In this document: in pieces, positions 12,456-23,817 of the stretch
Layout: the number at the start of each line of letters is the position of its first letter
Position numbering within the stretch: the first letter of the stretch is position 1
Assembly (NCBI RefSeq): GCF_027580225.2
Contig: NW_027395283.1
Location: 7,320,501-7,384,500 of the forward strand
Length of the DNA stretch: 64,000 nt
DNA from: Misgurnus anguillicaudatus
Taxonomy: Eukaryota > Chordata > Actinopteri > Cypriniformes > Cobitidae
Reading direction: 5' to 3'
The notes under the pieces: generated by a model
Databases searched by the model: none
Told to the model about the DNA's origin: nothing
The model's input: the letters and a program-made list of their open reading frames with translations, nothing else
Program-made: the position numbers and the translations under genes

Positions 12456-14018
12456 GGGCCCGCTTCCCTGATAACATTCACTCTTAGCGCGCTAAAAAGA
12501 CTCAAAAAGATATATCTTACCAAAGTTGTTTATGTTCCTAAGTGTGTTCCCCGAAGTGTCTCTTAGGAAGCTTCTTAACACGCTGCCTCTAAGTTCGGCG
12601 TAACAATGTCGCTGTCCCAAGTGAAGGTGCTGAATTATTTGCGATTGATCTCTCAGGGATCGATTTTCCACTTCACGCAAAGGTGCATTACAATGTTAAG
12701 AAAGACAACACGTTATATACAAATGGAACATTACTCAAACTATTCCAGTAACATTTATTTTAACATGGTTTAAGTTATCCGTAAAATAGACTATTATTTC
12801 AGTTATCAAATTGTCTGTAATATAGACGAAGCGGGTATCCCTTGCTAATCATCCACCCTCATTATCCCGTTGTGCCACTTGTGCCGTTTCTTGACATGGG
12901 TTTAACGACTTTTAAAAATGATGTTACACACTTTTATATTAATGGTAAGGTACTTTACAATCAGAATTGATTGGCAAGCAGCTGCAGTTATTTCTGTTTA
13001 ATGCGGTATTGCTTGCCATTAATGTTTTCAATAAAAAGCAACCTAGTTAGATAGAGAATATGGTCTGAGAAGATCCAGCAGCTCCATAATGAGTTGTCTT
13101 GGGAGGCAATTTTTTTTTAATTTAGCCACGTCAGGCAAAATGTCAAAAGGTTTAAGGGTTGACGAATAAAACAAACTGTTTCGGAGTTACCGGTGTTGTG
13201 TGGAAGTCTGTTCCCTATGTTTCCCTTTAGTGTTTTTATAGCGTTTTTATCACATTATACGTTTATTCTTTATATACATTGAAAGTTTTAATGGCTACTG
13301 AGATGTATATGTGTGCATTTATGTAATGTATCTTGACTGTTTTTGATTGTAAGTCAATTATTTTTACAGTATAAATCATATTATATGTATAATATATATT
13401 TATTATGTTTGGAAACATAACAGTTTTAAAAAAAACAGTAGAGAAAAAAAGAGCTATATGTTAAAAGGCATAAAACTGTCAAATATGAAATATTTAATAA
13501 ATTGTATAATAGAATACATGATATTATTGCTTTTTAGTATAACCAATTGAAATCTTTAATCTTTCTAAATAAATTATAAATGTAACGTGATGAAAATGCT
13601 GTAAACATAGAGGGAACAGACTTCAATGAGGAACAAACACCGGCGCCGTCTTTGATTCATTAGTTCTGATACCAAATAAAGTCAACTGCATAAATAGTCC
13701 TGTATCCATTGCAAACATATTTTATTAAGTCTTAAAATGTCCATAACATAAAATCATTGTCAGCATACCATAGTTTGATTGTACTGCGCTGTGCTGATTT
13801 CTAAAGACTGCTGCACAGTGGCGGCGATAGTGTTTTGCCCTCAAACAACGCTAAGAGAGAGCTTACGAATGGTCCAGACCAACCTTACGAAAGTGTGACT
13901 TACAGAAGATATACTTAGCGTACGAACGTTTTGGGAATCGTGCCATAGAGTTAAGAGAGAGGTTAAGAAATAGGTTAAGAACTACTTAGCGATAAGAACA
14001 TTTTGGGGAACTGGGCCC
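12456..14018. mobile_element. TIR element with GGGCCC ends, flanked by CTG
   Basis: The left end GGGCCCGCTTCCCTGATAAC and the reverse complement of the right end (GGGCCCAGTTCCCCAAAATG) match imperfectly. Both subterminal regions carry CTCTTAGCG/CTTAGC motifs. CTG is found at both junctions, which could be a 3-bp target duplication of Harbinger type but is weak evidence. No transposase was seen. The element is 1.56 kb and contains a nested MITE. Confidence 0.45.
13203..13624. mobile_element. MITE nested in the GGGCCC-ended element
   Basis: Inverted ends GAAGTCTGTTCCCTATGTTT (13203 onward) and AAACATAGAGGGAACAGACTTC (to 13624, one extra base pair) enclose about 380 bp of AT-rich DNA. Lying inside a larger element, it is the later insertion. 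Confidence 0.55.
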
Positions 14019-14209
14019 TGATCAGTAAGCAGATACATCAGCAGTCTCATGAATAATTATGATGTTGTGTTGTTAGATTTCCCCTACACACCTGACTGAC
14101 TTAAGTTACATAACCGTGTAGACAACACACACAAGACATTTATCCTCACCGGGTGTCCACAGAAGACAAACACAGAAGAGTCACACAACATTTTGTCCAT
14201 TATGAACAC

Positions 14210-14845
14210 TATGAAAAAAAATTGATTCTTTGATGCATCATGATGTGGACGATTCTGAATCAATTCACAAATGTCAAGAATTGATTCTTAAAAGTTATTT
14301 TACAAAATAATAACGTGACGTTATCAGAACCAAAAGTCGTAACTCAACTGCAGGAGGGTTGCTGCACACGGACAGCTTGAGAGCGCGACCACAGCGGAGC
14401 TTACACGAGCAGTAGAGAAAGAAAAAACAAATACATCTAGCCCTATTTGACTCATTTTAAACTGCAAGAAAACAAAATACATGTTGGGATGATCTTCATC
14501 TGCCTTTTCTCTGTTCAGTGAGCGGCAGGAAGAAACAGCGCCTTTCATTTACAAACTCATCTGATGTGCTAATAGCGTTTCCAAAAACCTGTCGCTAAAT
14601 ATTTAGATCTAGATAAGAACATGAATATACTTCTGTAAAAATATGCACATCATTTATTATTCAGACAGAGACGCTGGGTGCACTGCATTAGATAAATACA
14701 GTAATACTGCCAAAATCACTGTGTATAATGATGATGATTAGACGATATGTCAGTTACAGTTACATATCGATATGCTGGTTAACATATTAATTATATATGT
14801 CGATTCTGAATCTATTCATGAGGGTCCAAACGATTCCCACCCCTA
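14210..14845. mobile_element. Small hAT-type element with 8-bp target duplication
   Basis: The element is flanked on both sides by ATGAACAC (14202-14209 and 14846-14853), an exact 8-bp duplication diagnostic of hAT-like integration. The right end is TTTGG-type CGATTCCCACCCCTA. The left end TATGAAAAAAAATTGATT is its degraded counterpart. CGATTCTGAATC-type motifs occur subterminally on both sides. It has no coding capacity. Confidence 0.75.
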
Positions 14846-14912
14846 ATGAACACAAACACTTGAGGAAATAAGATCATGTGTTCAACCTGACAGACTCCAG
14901 TCAATGTCTTTG

Positions 14913-15202
14913 TGTCACGACAGGGTTGGAGAGACAGGACGCAAACGCAAGGTTCAAAATAAATAACATTTAATAATAAAAACACGAGGGCAGACATGGT
15001 GAAGGCAGGAACACAGGAACATGAACACAGGAACAGACAGGGTATCAATGACAATGATCCGGCAGTGAGCAAACAGAAGACAGAGGTATATATACACAGA
15101 CTAAATGACAAACAGGTGTGATGAGGCAGGTAATTAATCAATGAATGTCCAGGTGATAACAATCGGAACAGAAACAAGACATGACACGGATTAACCGTGA
15201 CA
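14913..15202 (-). repeat. 3' LTR of the miniature element
   Basis: 290 bp, with TGTCACG...CGTGACA inverted termini. It borders the polypurine tract and is near-identical to 15771-16060. Confidence 0.85.
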
Positions 15203-15770
15203 TTACCCTCCCCTCTACGAGTGGCTACCAGACACTCACATAAAACACAACAAAAACAAAGTCTGGTAGCGAGAGTCTAAGGGAGGGGTGGAGGGCTTGG
15301 GGACCCTGGCGAAGCCGGCAGCCGCCGGGATGAGACCAACAGGACGGTTGGCCGGACTGCGCCAGGAGAACCGGAGCGATCGCTCCGAGAACCGAGGCAG
15401 ACGAATTACCCCCCTCCTGGGAATCGTCGACGATCAGATGCCCCCGGAAATCATCTCCCATCCCCTCGCGGAAACGGAGACCCTCGGTAGCCACCCCGGG
15501 GAAATGATCGGGCGTGGTCCGTTCCGGATCCCCCTGCGAGCAGGATGGTGGTCCTCCGAGGGACCGTCGACGACGACTCAACCGTTGGGGGACCGCCTGG
15601 GCCGATCCTCCTCCCGCAGGCCCGCAGGAGCGAGCGATCGCTCACGGTGGTCCCCAAGAGACATCGGGGCTGATGGGGAATGAACCCCGATGTCACTACT
15701 CCCCCTCGACGAAACTCCTGGGGGAGCCGCCCTCCGTGAACCCGCTGCGTCCAGTTTGGCTGGATCATTC

Positions 15771-16060
15771 TGTCACGACAGGGTTGGAGAGACAGGACGC
15801 AAACGCAAGGTTCAAAATAAATAACATTTAATAATAAAAACACGAGGGCAGACATGGTGAAGGCAGGAACACAGGAACATGAACACAGGAACAGACAGGG
15901 TATCAATGACAATGATCCGGCAGTGAGCAAACAGAAGACAGAGGTATATATACACAGACTAAATGACAAACAGGTGTGATGAGGCAGGTAATTAATCAAT
16001 GAATGTCCAGGTGATAACAATCGGAACAGAAACAAGACATGACACGGATTAACCGTGACA
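15771..16060 (-). repeat. 5' LTR of the miniature element
   Basis: 290 bp, same sequence as 14913-15202. The CTTTG duplication follows at 16061-16065. Confidence 0.85.
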
Positions 16061-16817
16061 CTTTGAATATGATTTAATCACGACGAATCCTCCTCATCAG
16101 AAAGAATACAAGAGTTTATATAGGATAGATACATGACAAAGTCACATCATTTATCTCTAATATGATTTATTCTTCATATCTGCAATTCAGAAACTCCTCT
16201 CTGTTACCATGCAGACAAAAACAAATTTAACTTTCTTGATGACCTCAGCTTGAACAAGTCATGGGGGTTAAATTGAAATCATTTAACCACACGTACTTCA
16301 TCTATTTCAACACATTTTGATGTCAAAAGCATACAGTACAAATGTTCAAACCTGTAAGAAAAAGACATGTTAGTTATAATTAGTTATGATTCATTTCAAT
16401 TTCATTCACAACGTGCAACAAAACTCCTCTGTTAAAATGTCAGAAAATGTAGTTTGGTGTTTCTTTGATGAAATATTTACTGATATTATTGTGTATGAAG
16501 AGTTTTTCTCCTCGTCGTGTTGTTTTTATAAAGATGATTAAAAACATTGATCCATCATTGACACTGATACACACATTAATAATGTTTTTATAGATTGAGT
16601 GAAATTGATCTTTAAACACTGTAACATCTTTAAATGTAAGATCAGAGTTATGTTATCTCCAGCTGATATTCCTCCTGTAATAGAGGAAGATTTTTACATC
16701 AAATACCTGATGAGAATTACAAGTGTGAGTCATGAACTCAATACAGATTTATGAAGAAATGTTCATGTGGTTTAGGACATCAAACACTAATAGTCAGCTG
16801 TGTGATGGATTTATGTA

Positions 16818-17283
16818 AGCAATAAGGTACGAGAGGTTGTGCTGTATCGTGAATAAGTAACGGCTGAAGGGCATTATTAGGCACGACGCGAAGCGGAGTG
16901 CCTGCAACCCCTTCAGCCGTTACTTATTCACGATACAGCACTTGACTCGAGTACCTTATTGCTTTTATAAAACGGTTACCACACAATATTAAAGTGAAAA
17001 AAAATTAGTGCAACTTTCATGAAGTTAAATCAATAAAAGCATTCCTTCCGCTAGAAGAAATAGTCCCTGACTGCGAACAACAACATGAAAGCTCAAATAA
17101 AAACAACAAACTGTTCTCAGACTTTGTCTCATTATATGTTGATGTGTTGCTAAGGGTGTTGCTAAGGGCGCAGTAATATTAAATAGAACCGTTGGGTGAA
17201 GTGGTCATAGCAGTGTTTTATCGTGAATAAAGCACACCTATTGACCAATCAGAATCAAGGATTGGAACTAACCGTTTTATAAT
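16818..17283. mobile_element. Foldback MITE with near-perfect 65-bp hairpin
   Basis: Positions 16818-16963 form a long inverted repeat (AGCAATAAGGTAC... with GTATCGTGAATAAGTAACGG facing its complement). It is followed by TTATAAAACGGTTA (from 16966), whose complement TAACCGTTTTATAA lies at about 17269-17282. The motif ATCGTGAATAA recurs near 17220. This looks like a DNA element with subterminal hairpin. The outer limits are approximate. Confidence 0.6.
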
Positions 17284-17417
17284 TGACATTTAAACACACA
17301 GTGTCTCAGTTACTGAGGGATTAAAAGAGGAACATTACATGAAGAGATGGAGGTTAGAGATTTGTGGACAAACTTTGTCGTTTTGCATTATTCACATAAA
17401 GTCTTTGTTCTCTACAG

Positions 17418-17591
17418 GTTGAGTGATTGTGATATCACAGATGAAGGTTGTGTTGCTCTGACTTCAGCTCTGAGATCAAACCCATCACACCTGAGAGATC
17501 TGTATCTTAGCTGGAATAAACTCACATATTCAGGAGTGAAGCTGATCTCTGATCTAAAAGATGATCCACATTATAAACTACAGACAGTACG
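17418..17591 (+). CDS. Last LRR exon of the NLR-type gene
   Basis: This is a 174-bp exon with a CTCTACAG acceptor and GTGAGT donor, in the same phase as the two upstream LRR exons. It reads LSDCDITDEGCVALTSAL, SNPSHLRDLYLSWNKL, then GVKLISDLKDDPHYKLQTV. The KDDPHYKLQT ending differs from the NPDCKLEIL ending of the internal repeats and is what I expect of the C-terminal LRR in this family. It is therefore probably the last repeat before the terminal exon. The preceding 5.06-kb intron carries a hAT, a miniature LTR element and a foldback MITE. Confidence 0.85.
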
Positions 17592-18483
17592 GTGAGTAGA
17601 GCTCATTTAAATAAATGTTTAAAGTAAACTCATGCAGTGTCATTTAAATCCTAGAATATAAATATTAGAAAAAAATGTAAATTCAGACCTGCAAACTTGT
17701 CGCTTTTCGGCGACAATCGCCGTTTTCTTGGTCAATTGGGTCATTCACGTGAATCGCGTAGAACCGGAGAGTTTTTTTTTTTGAGGTGGTGGGGGGGGGG
17801 CTGCCCTTTATCTGAATGCCATGCGGGCTAGAATTGCCAAACATTATTGGATAATTCTTATAATTGACACTTCTCTGGGCCAATCGGAATCTTAGCACTT
17901 CCTTCAGAATCTTGAAGACAGCGCGCGAGCGCGGTCCTTTGGATGAGAGACACACCTGGCTACCACGCGAGTCTGATGGACACTTTTAACGTGAAGGAAC
18001 CATCTTATTCAAGGTAAGTCAACTTTTTTGGACCAAAAACAACAACTACTTGTTTGCTTGATTTAAATTAGCGTTAGCTACCGCTTATATTGTACTTTTA
18101 GGAACGAGTCTACGCCGAGTAATGCACAAACATAGACCTTGCATAAAGTTTGCCTATGCTTCGAGCAAAATGACTAATGTTAGCTAACTTAGCAGGACGA
18201 TTGTTAGCTAGGCTTATCGTTACCCGGGTGCTCTGCCCTGAGTTCCGAGATATACGGCTACTACTCGAATTCTGAGCTACCGTTACCCTGAATAACTTCA
18301 TTACGGTGGCTGGCGTGCACGCTTGCGCAGGCAGTCATTCGTGATGTGGGTAAATGTTTACACAATAGCTGATGCGAGAGTAATGTTAAAGGAAAACCCA
18401 CCGTTTTTCAATATTTTACTATGTTCTTACCTCAACTTAAACTAATTAATACATACCTATCTTTTTTAAATGCATGCACTTAA

Positions 18484-19850
18484 CCTCTTAAACCCTGAGG
18501 ACCCAGTCCCGGGTACAAAATTTCGTATTTTGACTCAAATAAAATATTCTTTTAATCTTTAATGGTCCATCATGGACCCCAGTAACACATATGAGATACT
18601 GTTTGAAAGCTTAGACTCTCTACTTTCTCCAGATATGCATCACTTTGAGAAATCTTTTACTGTAAGAAAGTGATTTACACTTAATTTACACTATCACCCC
18701 CCCCCCCATAATTTTGTATATGATTTAATATTCACATATTTCATATTTTTCAAGTATGACAAACATGGGCAAGTCTTATATCAAATGAAAGCTCTCATTC
18801 TCAGGAATAAGGCTACAGCGTTATTTTTGTTCTATTATCAACACATATTCAACAATAGTTGAATGAATAATAAGGTAAAAAATCGTCTTTTGTAAACATA
18901 TGGGAAAATTGAGTGTGGACTGCCTCAGATAGCACATATAGCCACAAATGATACACCATCTTTTCTCTTAGGTCCTACTCTAAAAAATGAGTCCATTCAC
19001 AGCATTTTCTTAGGTTGTGTGCATGAATAATCCCTTGCTATTTATTATATGTGCAAAACAAAAAATTAATATTTATATGAAAAATGTATTTTCGGACACT
19101 TCAGTAAAATGAAAATAACTTTTGAATGCGACATGCTAAAGAGATCATTCTTTTTTTTGGGTGTTTACTGTCTGCTGCTGGTAACAACCAGAACTGTCTG
19201 CAGTCTGCTAGAGCACACAGAACCAGAGTTATACACTATCAGAGGCAGTATTTACAACATATAAAAAGACAATTTGGTGTTTCATCATATGAAAAACAAC
19301 ATAAATAACACTATTTGTCACAAACAGCAGCTTTTTATGTAACTTCAAAGGGTTTTCTTTAAAATGATATAAAGCAATTGCATTTATTCCACTGTATGTG
19401 GTTATGGGAGCACTTCAAATGTTTTTAGGCAGAAATTGTATACAAAAAGGGTATTATTCCTCCCATCAGTTGGAGTAAAATAACTTTTGCATAGATTATG
19501 ATAGAGAAAAAAATCTTTTTTCCTCTGTAAGCTGGCAATTGCTGGAATCAAACAAAACTGTCTGCAGGGAGCTGAGGCACTCAGGGCCAGAGTTATACAC
19601 TTTTAAATAAAAACTTTAGAAAAAAAACATCAAAAAGCGCCTATTTATTTTTGTGTTTATTAGAGGACTGACATCACATACAACCATGTTTAGCACTTTC
19701 AACCGTGTTTTATGTAATTTCAAAGGGTTTCCTGTAAAATGATACCAAACATTTGTATGTAAACCTCTGCATGTGGGTATGGGAAGCTTTTGAAATTGGG
19801 TAGGCCAAATCCAGGCGAAAATCCCCAAAATAGCTTCAGGGTGGAAGAAG
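18484..19850. mobile_element. TTAA-flanked element (piggyBac- or Kolobok-like, non-autonomous)
   Basis: TTAA borders both ends (18480-18483 and 19851-19854). Inverted termini CCTCTTAAACCCTGA and (reverse complement) CTTCTTCCACCCTGA match at 11 of 15 positions. TTAA targets define piggyBac and Kolobok integration. The interior holds two diverged copies of an AACTGTCTGCAG...CCAGAGTTATACACT block (about 19190-19235 and 19555-19600). No transposase was seen. It is nested in the 3.1-kb TIR element. Confidence 0.65.
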
Positions 19851-20295
19851 TTAATCTTTGTACATCGCATTGTGAATGTGATTTAGCCTAGACCCATTCA
19901 TTCCTGGTGGCTGTATACCTGGTAAACTGTATTTTTTAACAACATAGGGCTGTTTAGATAAAACAATCTGGCGAGCGTGTTGTCCTAGGCTAATACACCA
20001 ACAGCAAATTTCTGTATAATAAAGGGCTACATTTTGCATCAAAGTCTGTCAATGAAATCTTTACATTGTGTTGTAAGTTGAATTTACATTATGAACACTA
20101 GCACTTTGAGATTGTTTATTCAATGTAAGGAGCCCTACATATAAAATGCATTATTATTATAATTATTGAACAGAAATGTATGTTGATATTCACTGCATAT
20201 CAGCCATACAGTGTGGAGACACGTTGTTTTATCATATTAGTCCTATGTATGATAGTTTGCAAGGTTATATTTTAATGATTTTAATTTACTTTCAG

Positions 20296-20540
20296 GCAAT
20301 GGTTCTGGGCACTTTGGTGGAGCACTCACTGCCATTCACAATGGCCCGTCATCGTCATCCTTGCACAGATGCCGGCTGAGGACAAAGTGGCTCTGTCGCA
20401 CGAAGCTTTCGCGAACATGGGCAAAATATATATATATTTTTTTATTTCTGTCTGTCTCTTGTTATTTTTTATTTCAGTGTCATGCTTCACAACACTTCCA
20501 GGCGTTTCCGTGAGTTGTAAATAAAAACATTTGTAAAATA
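20296..20540 (+). other. Two exon-like blocks inside the 3.1-kb TIR element
   Basis: A TTACTTTCAG acceptor precedes GCAATGGTTCTGGGCACTTT, and a second acceptor (TTTTATTTCAG near 20477) precedes a short block ending GTGAGTTGTAAATAAAAAC with an AATAAA-type signal. A donor-like CAAGGTAAGTC lies at about 18010. The pattern suggests a captured 5' exon, internal exon and 3' exon of a cellular gene, but no protein family was recognised in any frame. Confidence 0.3.
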
Positions 20541-20760
20541 TTAAATGTGTCATTCTCATTAAGCTTCAAGGATGTTTTAACGTTGATTTTTGATTAAAGT
20601 ATGGTGATTTTTGGTAAGTCACACAAAATCACACAAAAAATAGAGCTGGGGTAACCGCCCCAAAAGTACACCCCCCACCCCCCAAACCCACCCCCCCCCC
20701 CCCCCCCCCCCCCGCTTGACACTGTCACCTTTTTTTCTCTGAGGAGTTTGCAGGTCTGAA

Positions 20761-21626
20761 ATTGATCTGCTGCTGTTATAGGCTGTGTAACCTTTAAACC
20801 CAACAAACAGAAAATATGACGTGTACATGAACAACACTTGATGCTTTGTCAGATCAACACAATAAGAATTCAATCCAATGTCTGTGTCTGTTTACTAACT
20901 GTGATGTTGAGTTTGTTCACTCCAGGATTTAATACTGTGATCTTACTCTTCTTACACATTATATATGATGTTTGTTAATGGGGTTTGTTTGATAGGCCGA
21001 CACCTCTATAGTTATGCACACTTGACTAGATCTTCATCTTTTTATAACAACTTGGTTTTTATTTCATGTTTTAAGCATTATTTATCAAATCATCAGAATA
21101 CAGACAGAAATAACAACACAAACACAATATATACACAACAGATAAACACAAAGTACAGATGATAAATGATAGAGATGAAGATTAGAAAAAAGAAGAGAAA
21201 GTCAACTCTTAAAATCTGATGGACACTTCACACAACTCTCTGTCGAGCTTTGACATTGATGCTGTTTCTCTTTATTTACACGACTGTCAACCTCCAGGAC
21301 TTTTCAAATAAAGCATCACCTTCATTTTCTTACTGTTTGTGTGTGAACTCATCAAACTGTCAGTGTGTCATTATATTATACTACATACATATCAATACAT
21401 TCATCTCTTACATTGACATCAAATATTCAGAGGAAATAGATGAAATGTGTTTTTGTATTGTTGTAGCTCATGTGTATGTGATAAACAGATTGTTGACATG
21501 TTTATTATGTTGAAGATTTCATTTCTATCACTGACTGACAGCACTAATAGTTTGTTTTTCTATCTCTTCATCTGACACTGATGATGATCTCATATATGAT
21601 TGACTTTCTCTTTCATTTTTATTTAG
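20761..21626 (+). other. Intron remainder before the terminal NLR exon
   Basis: Ordinary AT-rich intron sequence ending in a TTTTTATTTAG acceptor. No repeat termini or genes were recognised. Confidence 0.5.
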
Positions 21627-21648
21627 GACTGTTTATCAGAGACGTTAA
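21627..21648 (+). CDS. Terminal coding exon and stop of the NLR-type gene
   Basis: A TTTTTATTTAG acceptor is followed by one base that completes the codon left open by the exon ending at 17591. The joined reading is R-T-V-Y-Q-R-R followed by a TAA stop at 21646-21648. The exon is too short for an ORF search and is called only because phase, acceptor and position fit. No B30.2/PRY-SPRY exon, which some fish NLR genes carry, is visible downstream, so this member would end just after its LRRs. Confidence 0.6.
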
Positions 21649-22175
21649 AGAAGTAAAAATGTCTGATCTTCAGTATGATCTGATGGTGAATAAGAAGACA
21701 CAATAGTGACATCACTTCCTCTTAACCGTATGAGTTGATTATTCAGTACTGGATCTGATCTGTGACTTTATCTAAATCTGACTTTGAAGTGTTGGAGGTA
21801 AATCTTCATCCTAACTCAGCTTCTGTCTACACATTTCCTATAAGAGCGATTTATCAGTCAGTGTAAGAGGAGCAAGAAATCTCATAGGATCATAAACTGA
21901 AGTAAATACTGACAAGATTCCTCTTCTTCTACACTGTTGGGGTTTTTAACTTCATCTTAAACTGAAATGTGTTCAAGTTCAGCACAACATTGAAGACTCG
22001 CAGCTCATTTATCTCTTAATCCAAATATTGGACGTCTTTGCTTTTGTGTTCTTCAGGATCTGACTGCAGGACTTTTTGATGATTATGAGATTAATTACAA
22101 AAAAGTTGAGACACTGAATGAAATGTAAATAAAATCATGAAGTTTTATAAAATAATAAAGTTGACATTTTAGCTT
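21649..22175 (+). other. Probable 3' UTR of the NLR-type gene with polyadenylation signals
   Basis: This stretch follows the predicted stop, is free of recognisable transposon ends, and contains AATAAA hexamers at 22128-22133 and 22154-22159 with a T-rich stretch just after. The end coordinate is an estimate from the second signal. Confidence 0.5.
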
Positions 22176-22489
22176 TGGTCTGTCGCTGTTGATTATCTGT
22201 CAGATGCTTTCTGAACGTCAGAGTCAAACTGCGCCATCTAGTGGACAAACACAAACTTTATAATAAATTTATAATAAAACACAGCACATTCTATGACTAA
22301 TTCAAAATAAATGTAAACACAAAACAGTAAATTCATACTCACTGAACAGTACATTAGGTCATTATTATAATTTGTACAATCTTGAGGTAAAATCCTGAAC
22401 TCCATCAAAGGCGTCTGAACGTCAGGTGTTGTTCTAAAAATGACCGCTTGAGGCGCTTTGGAGGCATTCATGTGCTTTGGTTGCTACAA

Positions 22490-23483
22490 TAGGGGAGACC
22501 GGGGGTTGGTTGTCACAATTTTTACTCATGCATGGAATTGCTCATCTTCAAAAAATCTTTCAGCAGTTAATTCCTACATGAAATGAAAACTTGGGGTCTT
22601 GGCTTTAAATGTGTATACTTTTTACTTTATAATTTATTGTAACAGGAAGTAATTAAACCATCAAAGACACTCTGACACAATGTGACAACCAACCCCATCA
22701 CGGGGTTGGTTGTCACAGGGTATGGGGTTGGTTGTCCGTATAGTGATTCAATAGGATTTCAATGATAAATTGGGATCTGAAAAGATAATGTGTAATTTTT
22801 TAGTTTTTTAAGCTAGAAACTCGAAATAAGTTTTAATATGAATCCACCCCTATAATAGTTGTTATTAATGCCCCTTATGTTTAATCAATGGGATTAAAGT
22901 GGGTGATGCCTGGCATAAAGCCTATTGTCTACTGTGTTGAAAAATAAAAATAAATAATTTTTAGTGTTAAAACCTCTTTATTTCATGCTTTATTTCTTTT
23001 ATTTTAACAGCAAACAAAAACAAACAAACAAACAGACAAACAGTCTTAAAAGGTCTACATGTCCAATATTCTTATGTGACAACCAACCCCGCAAGCTATG
23101 TGACAACCATCCCCAACTGACTTCTTGACAAACATGCCAAGCTAGCTGCCACACGGCTTTAACTTGATAACTAAAAGATGATTCAAAATAAAGCTACTAC
23201 TTTTAGCTTTTTAATGAGTGTTTTGTTTTTGAATGACTGATATCCTACAAGATTTCAACACAAAAACAACATCAACATGAAATTTAACTCTGACCCATTA
23301 AAATAAAAAATTGTCTCCTAACCTCAATGTTTTGTGTCTGCTCAGCAAAATTTCAAGTGCAAATGAGTAAGCTATTAAAGGCTAACAAATTGATATCAAA
23401 GTTGTACCACAGTGCCATGTAGTATGTCTGGAATAAGCAGTGTGACAACCAACCCGTGAGACAACCAGCCCCGGTCTCCCCTA
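22490..23483. mobile_element. 1-kb MITE with repeated GTGACAACCAACCCC subterminal motif
   Basis: Inverted ends TAGGGGAGACCGGGG (22490-22504) and CCCCGGTCTCCCCTA (23469-23483) are perfect over 15 bp. Inside, the motif TGTGACAACCAACCC or its complement recurs at about 22503-22518, 22680-22695, 22700-22718, 22722-22735, 23076-23090, 23098-23115, 23441-23455 and 23459-23468. Two of these form a perfect hairpin at 22680-22718. Such arrays are usually transposase-binding sites. No clear target duplication was seen. Confidence 0.7.
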
Positions 23484-23559
23484 CTAACTATAGTTTTTTA
23501 CAAGCTTGATAGCATTGTTTGTCTCGTGAATATACAGCATAAATTGGCGATGAGGATAA

Positions 23560-23608
23560 AGAATTTCCCCATTGGGGACAATAAAGTATAAAGTAAAGTA
23601 AAGTATGT
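23560..23608 (+). repeat. Short LINE-type 3' tail
   Basis: A TTCCCCATTGGGGACAATAAAG hairpin followed by a (TAAAG)n-like run is the usual 3' terminus of some fish LINEs. Only the tail is present. Confidence 0.4.
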
Positions 23609-23817
23609 GAGAGGAGGAAGACTAGATGAGTATAAAGCAGAAAATGATTCCTGGTCTGTGTATATTAAACAACAGGAGTTGTTCATGATTTAAATGATGT
23701 GGATAATACGAAGCAAATAGTGACTTTGCTGTGGGAGCGTCCACATATGGATTACTACAGAATTGATTCGGCCTGGAAAGCCAAAGGATAAAACATTAAA
23801 AAGAAATTTTGATTATA

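Larger units (their letters stand above)
14913..16060 (-). mobile_element. Miniature LTR retroelement (TRIM-like), intact LTR pair
   Basis: Two nearly identical 290-bp direct repeats (14913-15202 and 15771-16060) start TGTCACGACAGGG and end CCGTGACA. The whole is bracketed by CTTTG (14908-14912 and 16061-16065), a 5-bp target duplication. The internal region is only 568 bp. Just inside the low-coordinate LTR, TTACCCTCCCCTCTACGAG is a polypurine tract when read on the minus strand, giving the orientation. The GC-rich interior may be a gag-leader remnant. There is no protease, RT or integrase, so replication would need a related element in trans. Confidence 0.85.
17684..20758. mobile_element. 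3.1-kb TIR element in the last NLR intron
   Basis: Perfect inverted termini TTCAGACCTGCAAACT (17682-17697) and AGTTTGCAGGTCTGAA (20745-20760) bound the element. If the ends are CAGACC/GGTCTG, AAATT lies directly outside both ends (a possible 5-bp duplication, though it overlaps the palindrome). CAG/CTG termini recall hAT or CACTA-like groups, but neither duplication length fits, so the superfamily is open. The interior contains a TTAA-flanked element, exon-like blocks and a long C tract (about 20690-20713). Confidence 0.65.

Noticed and set aside
15225..16035. Long open frames on both strands in the miniature LTR element
   Set aside because: GC-rich DNA gives open frames in several phases, and one runs across the LTR boundary. 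No gag motif was recognised.
20680..20713. Glycine-rich protein from the poly-C tract
   Set aside because: It is translation of a homopolymer run with no other coding evidence.
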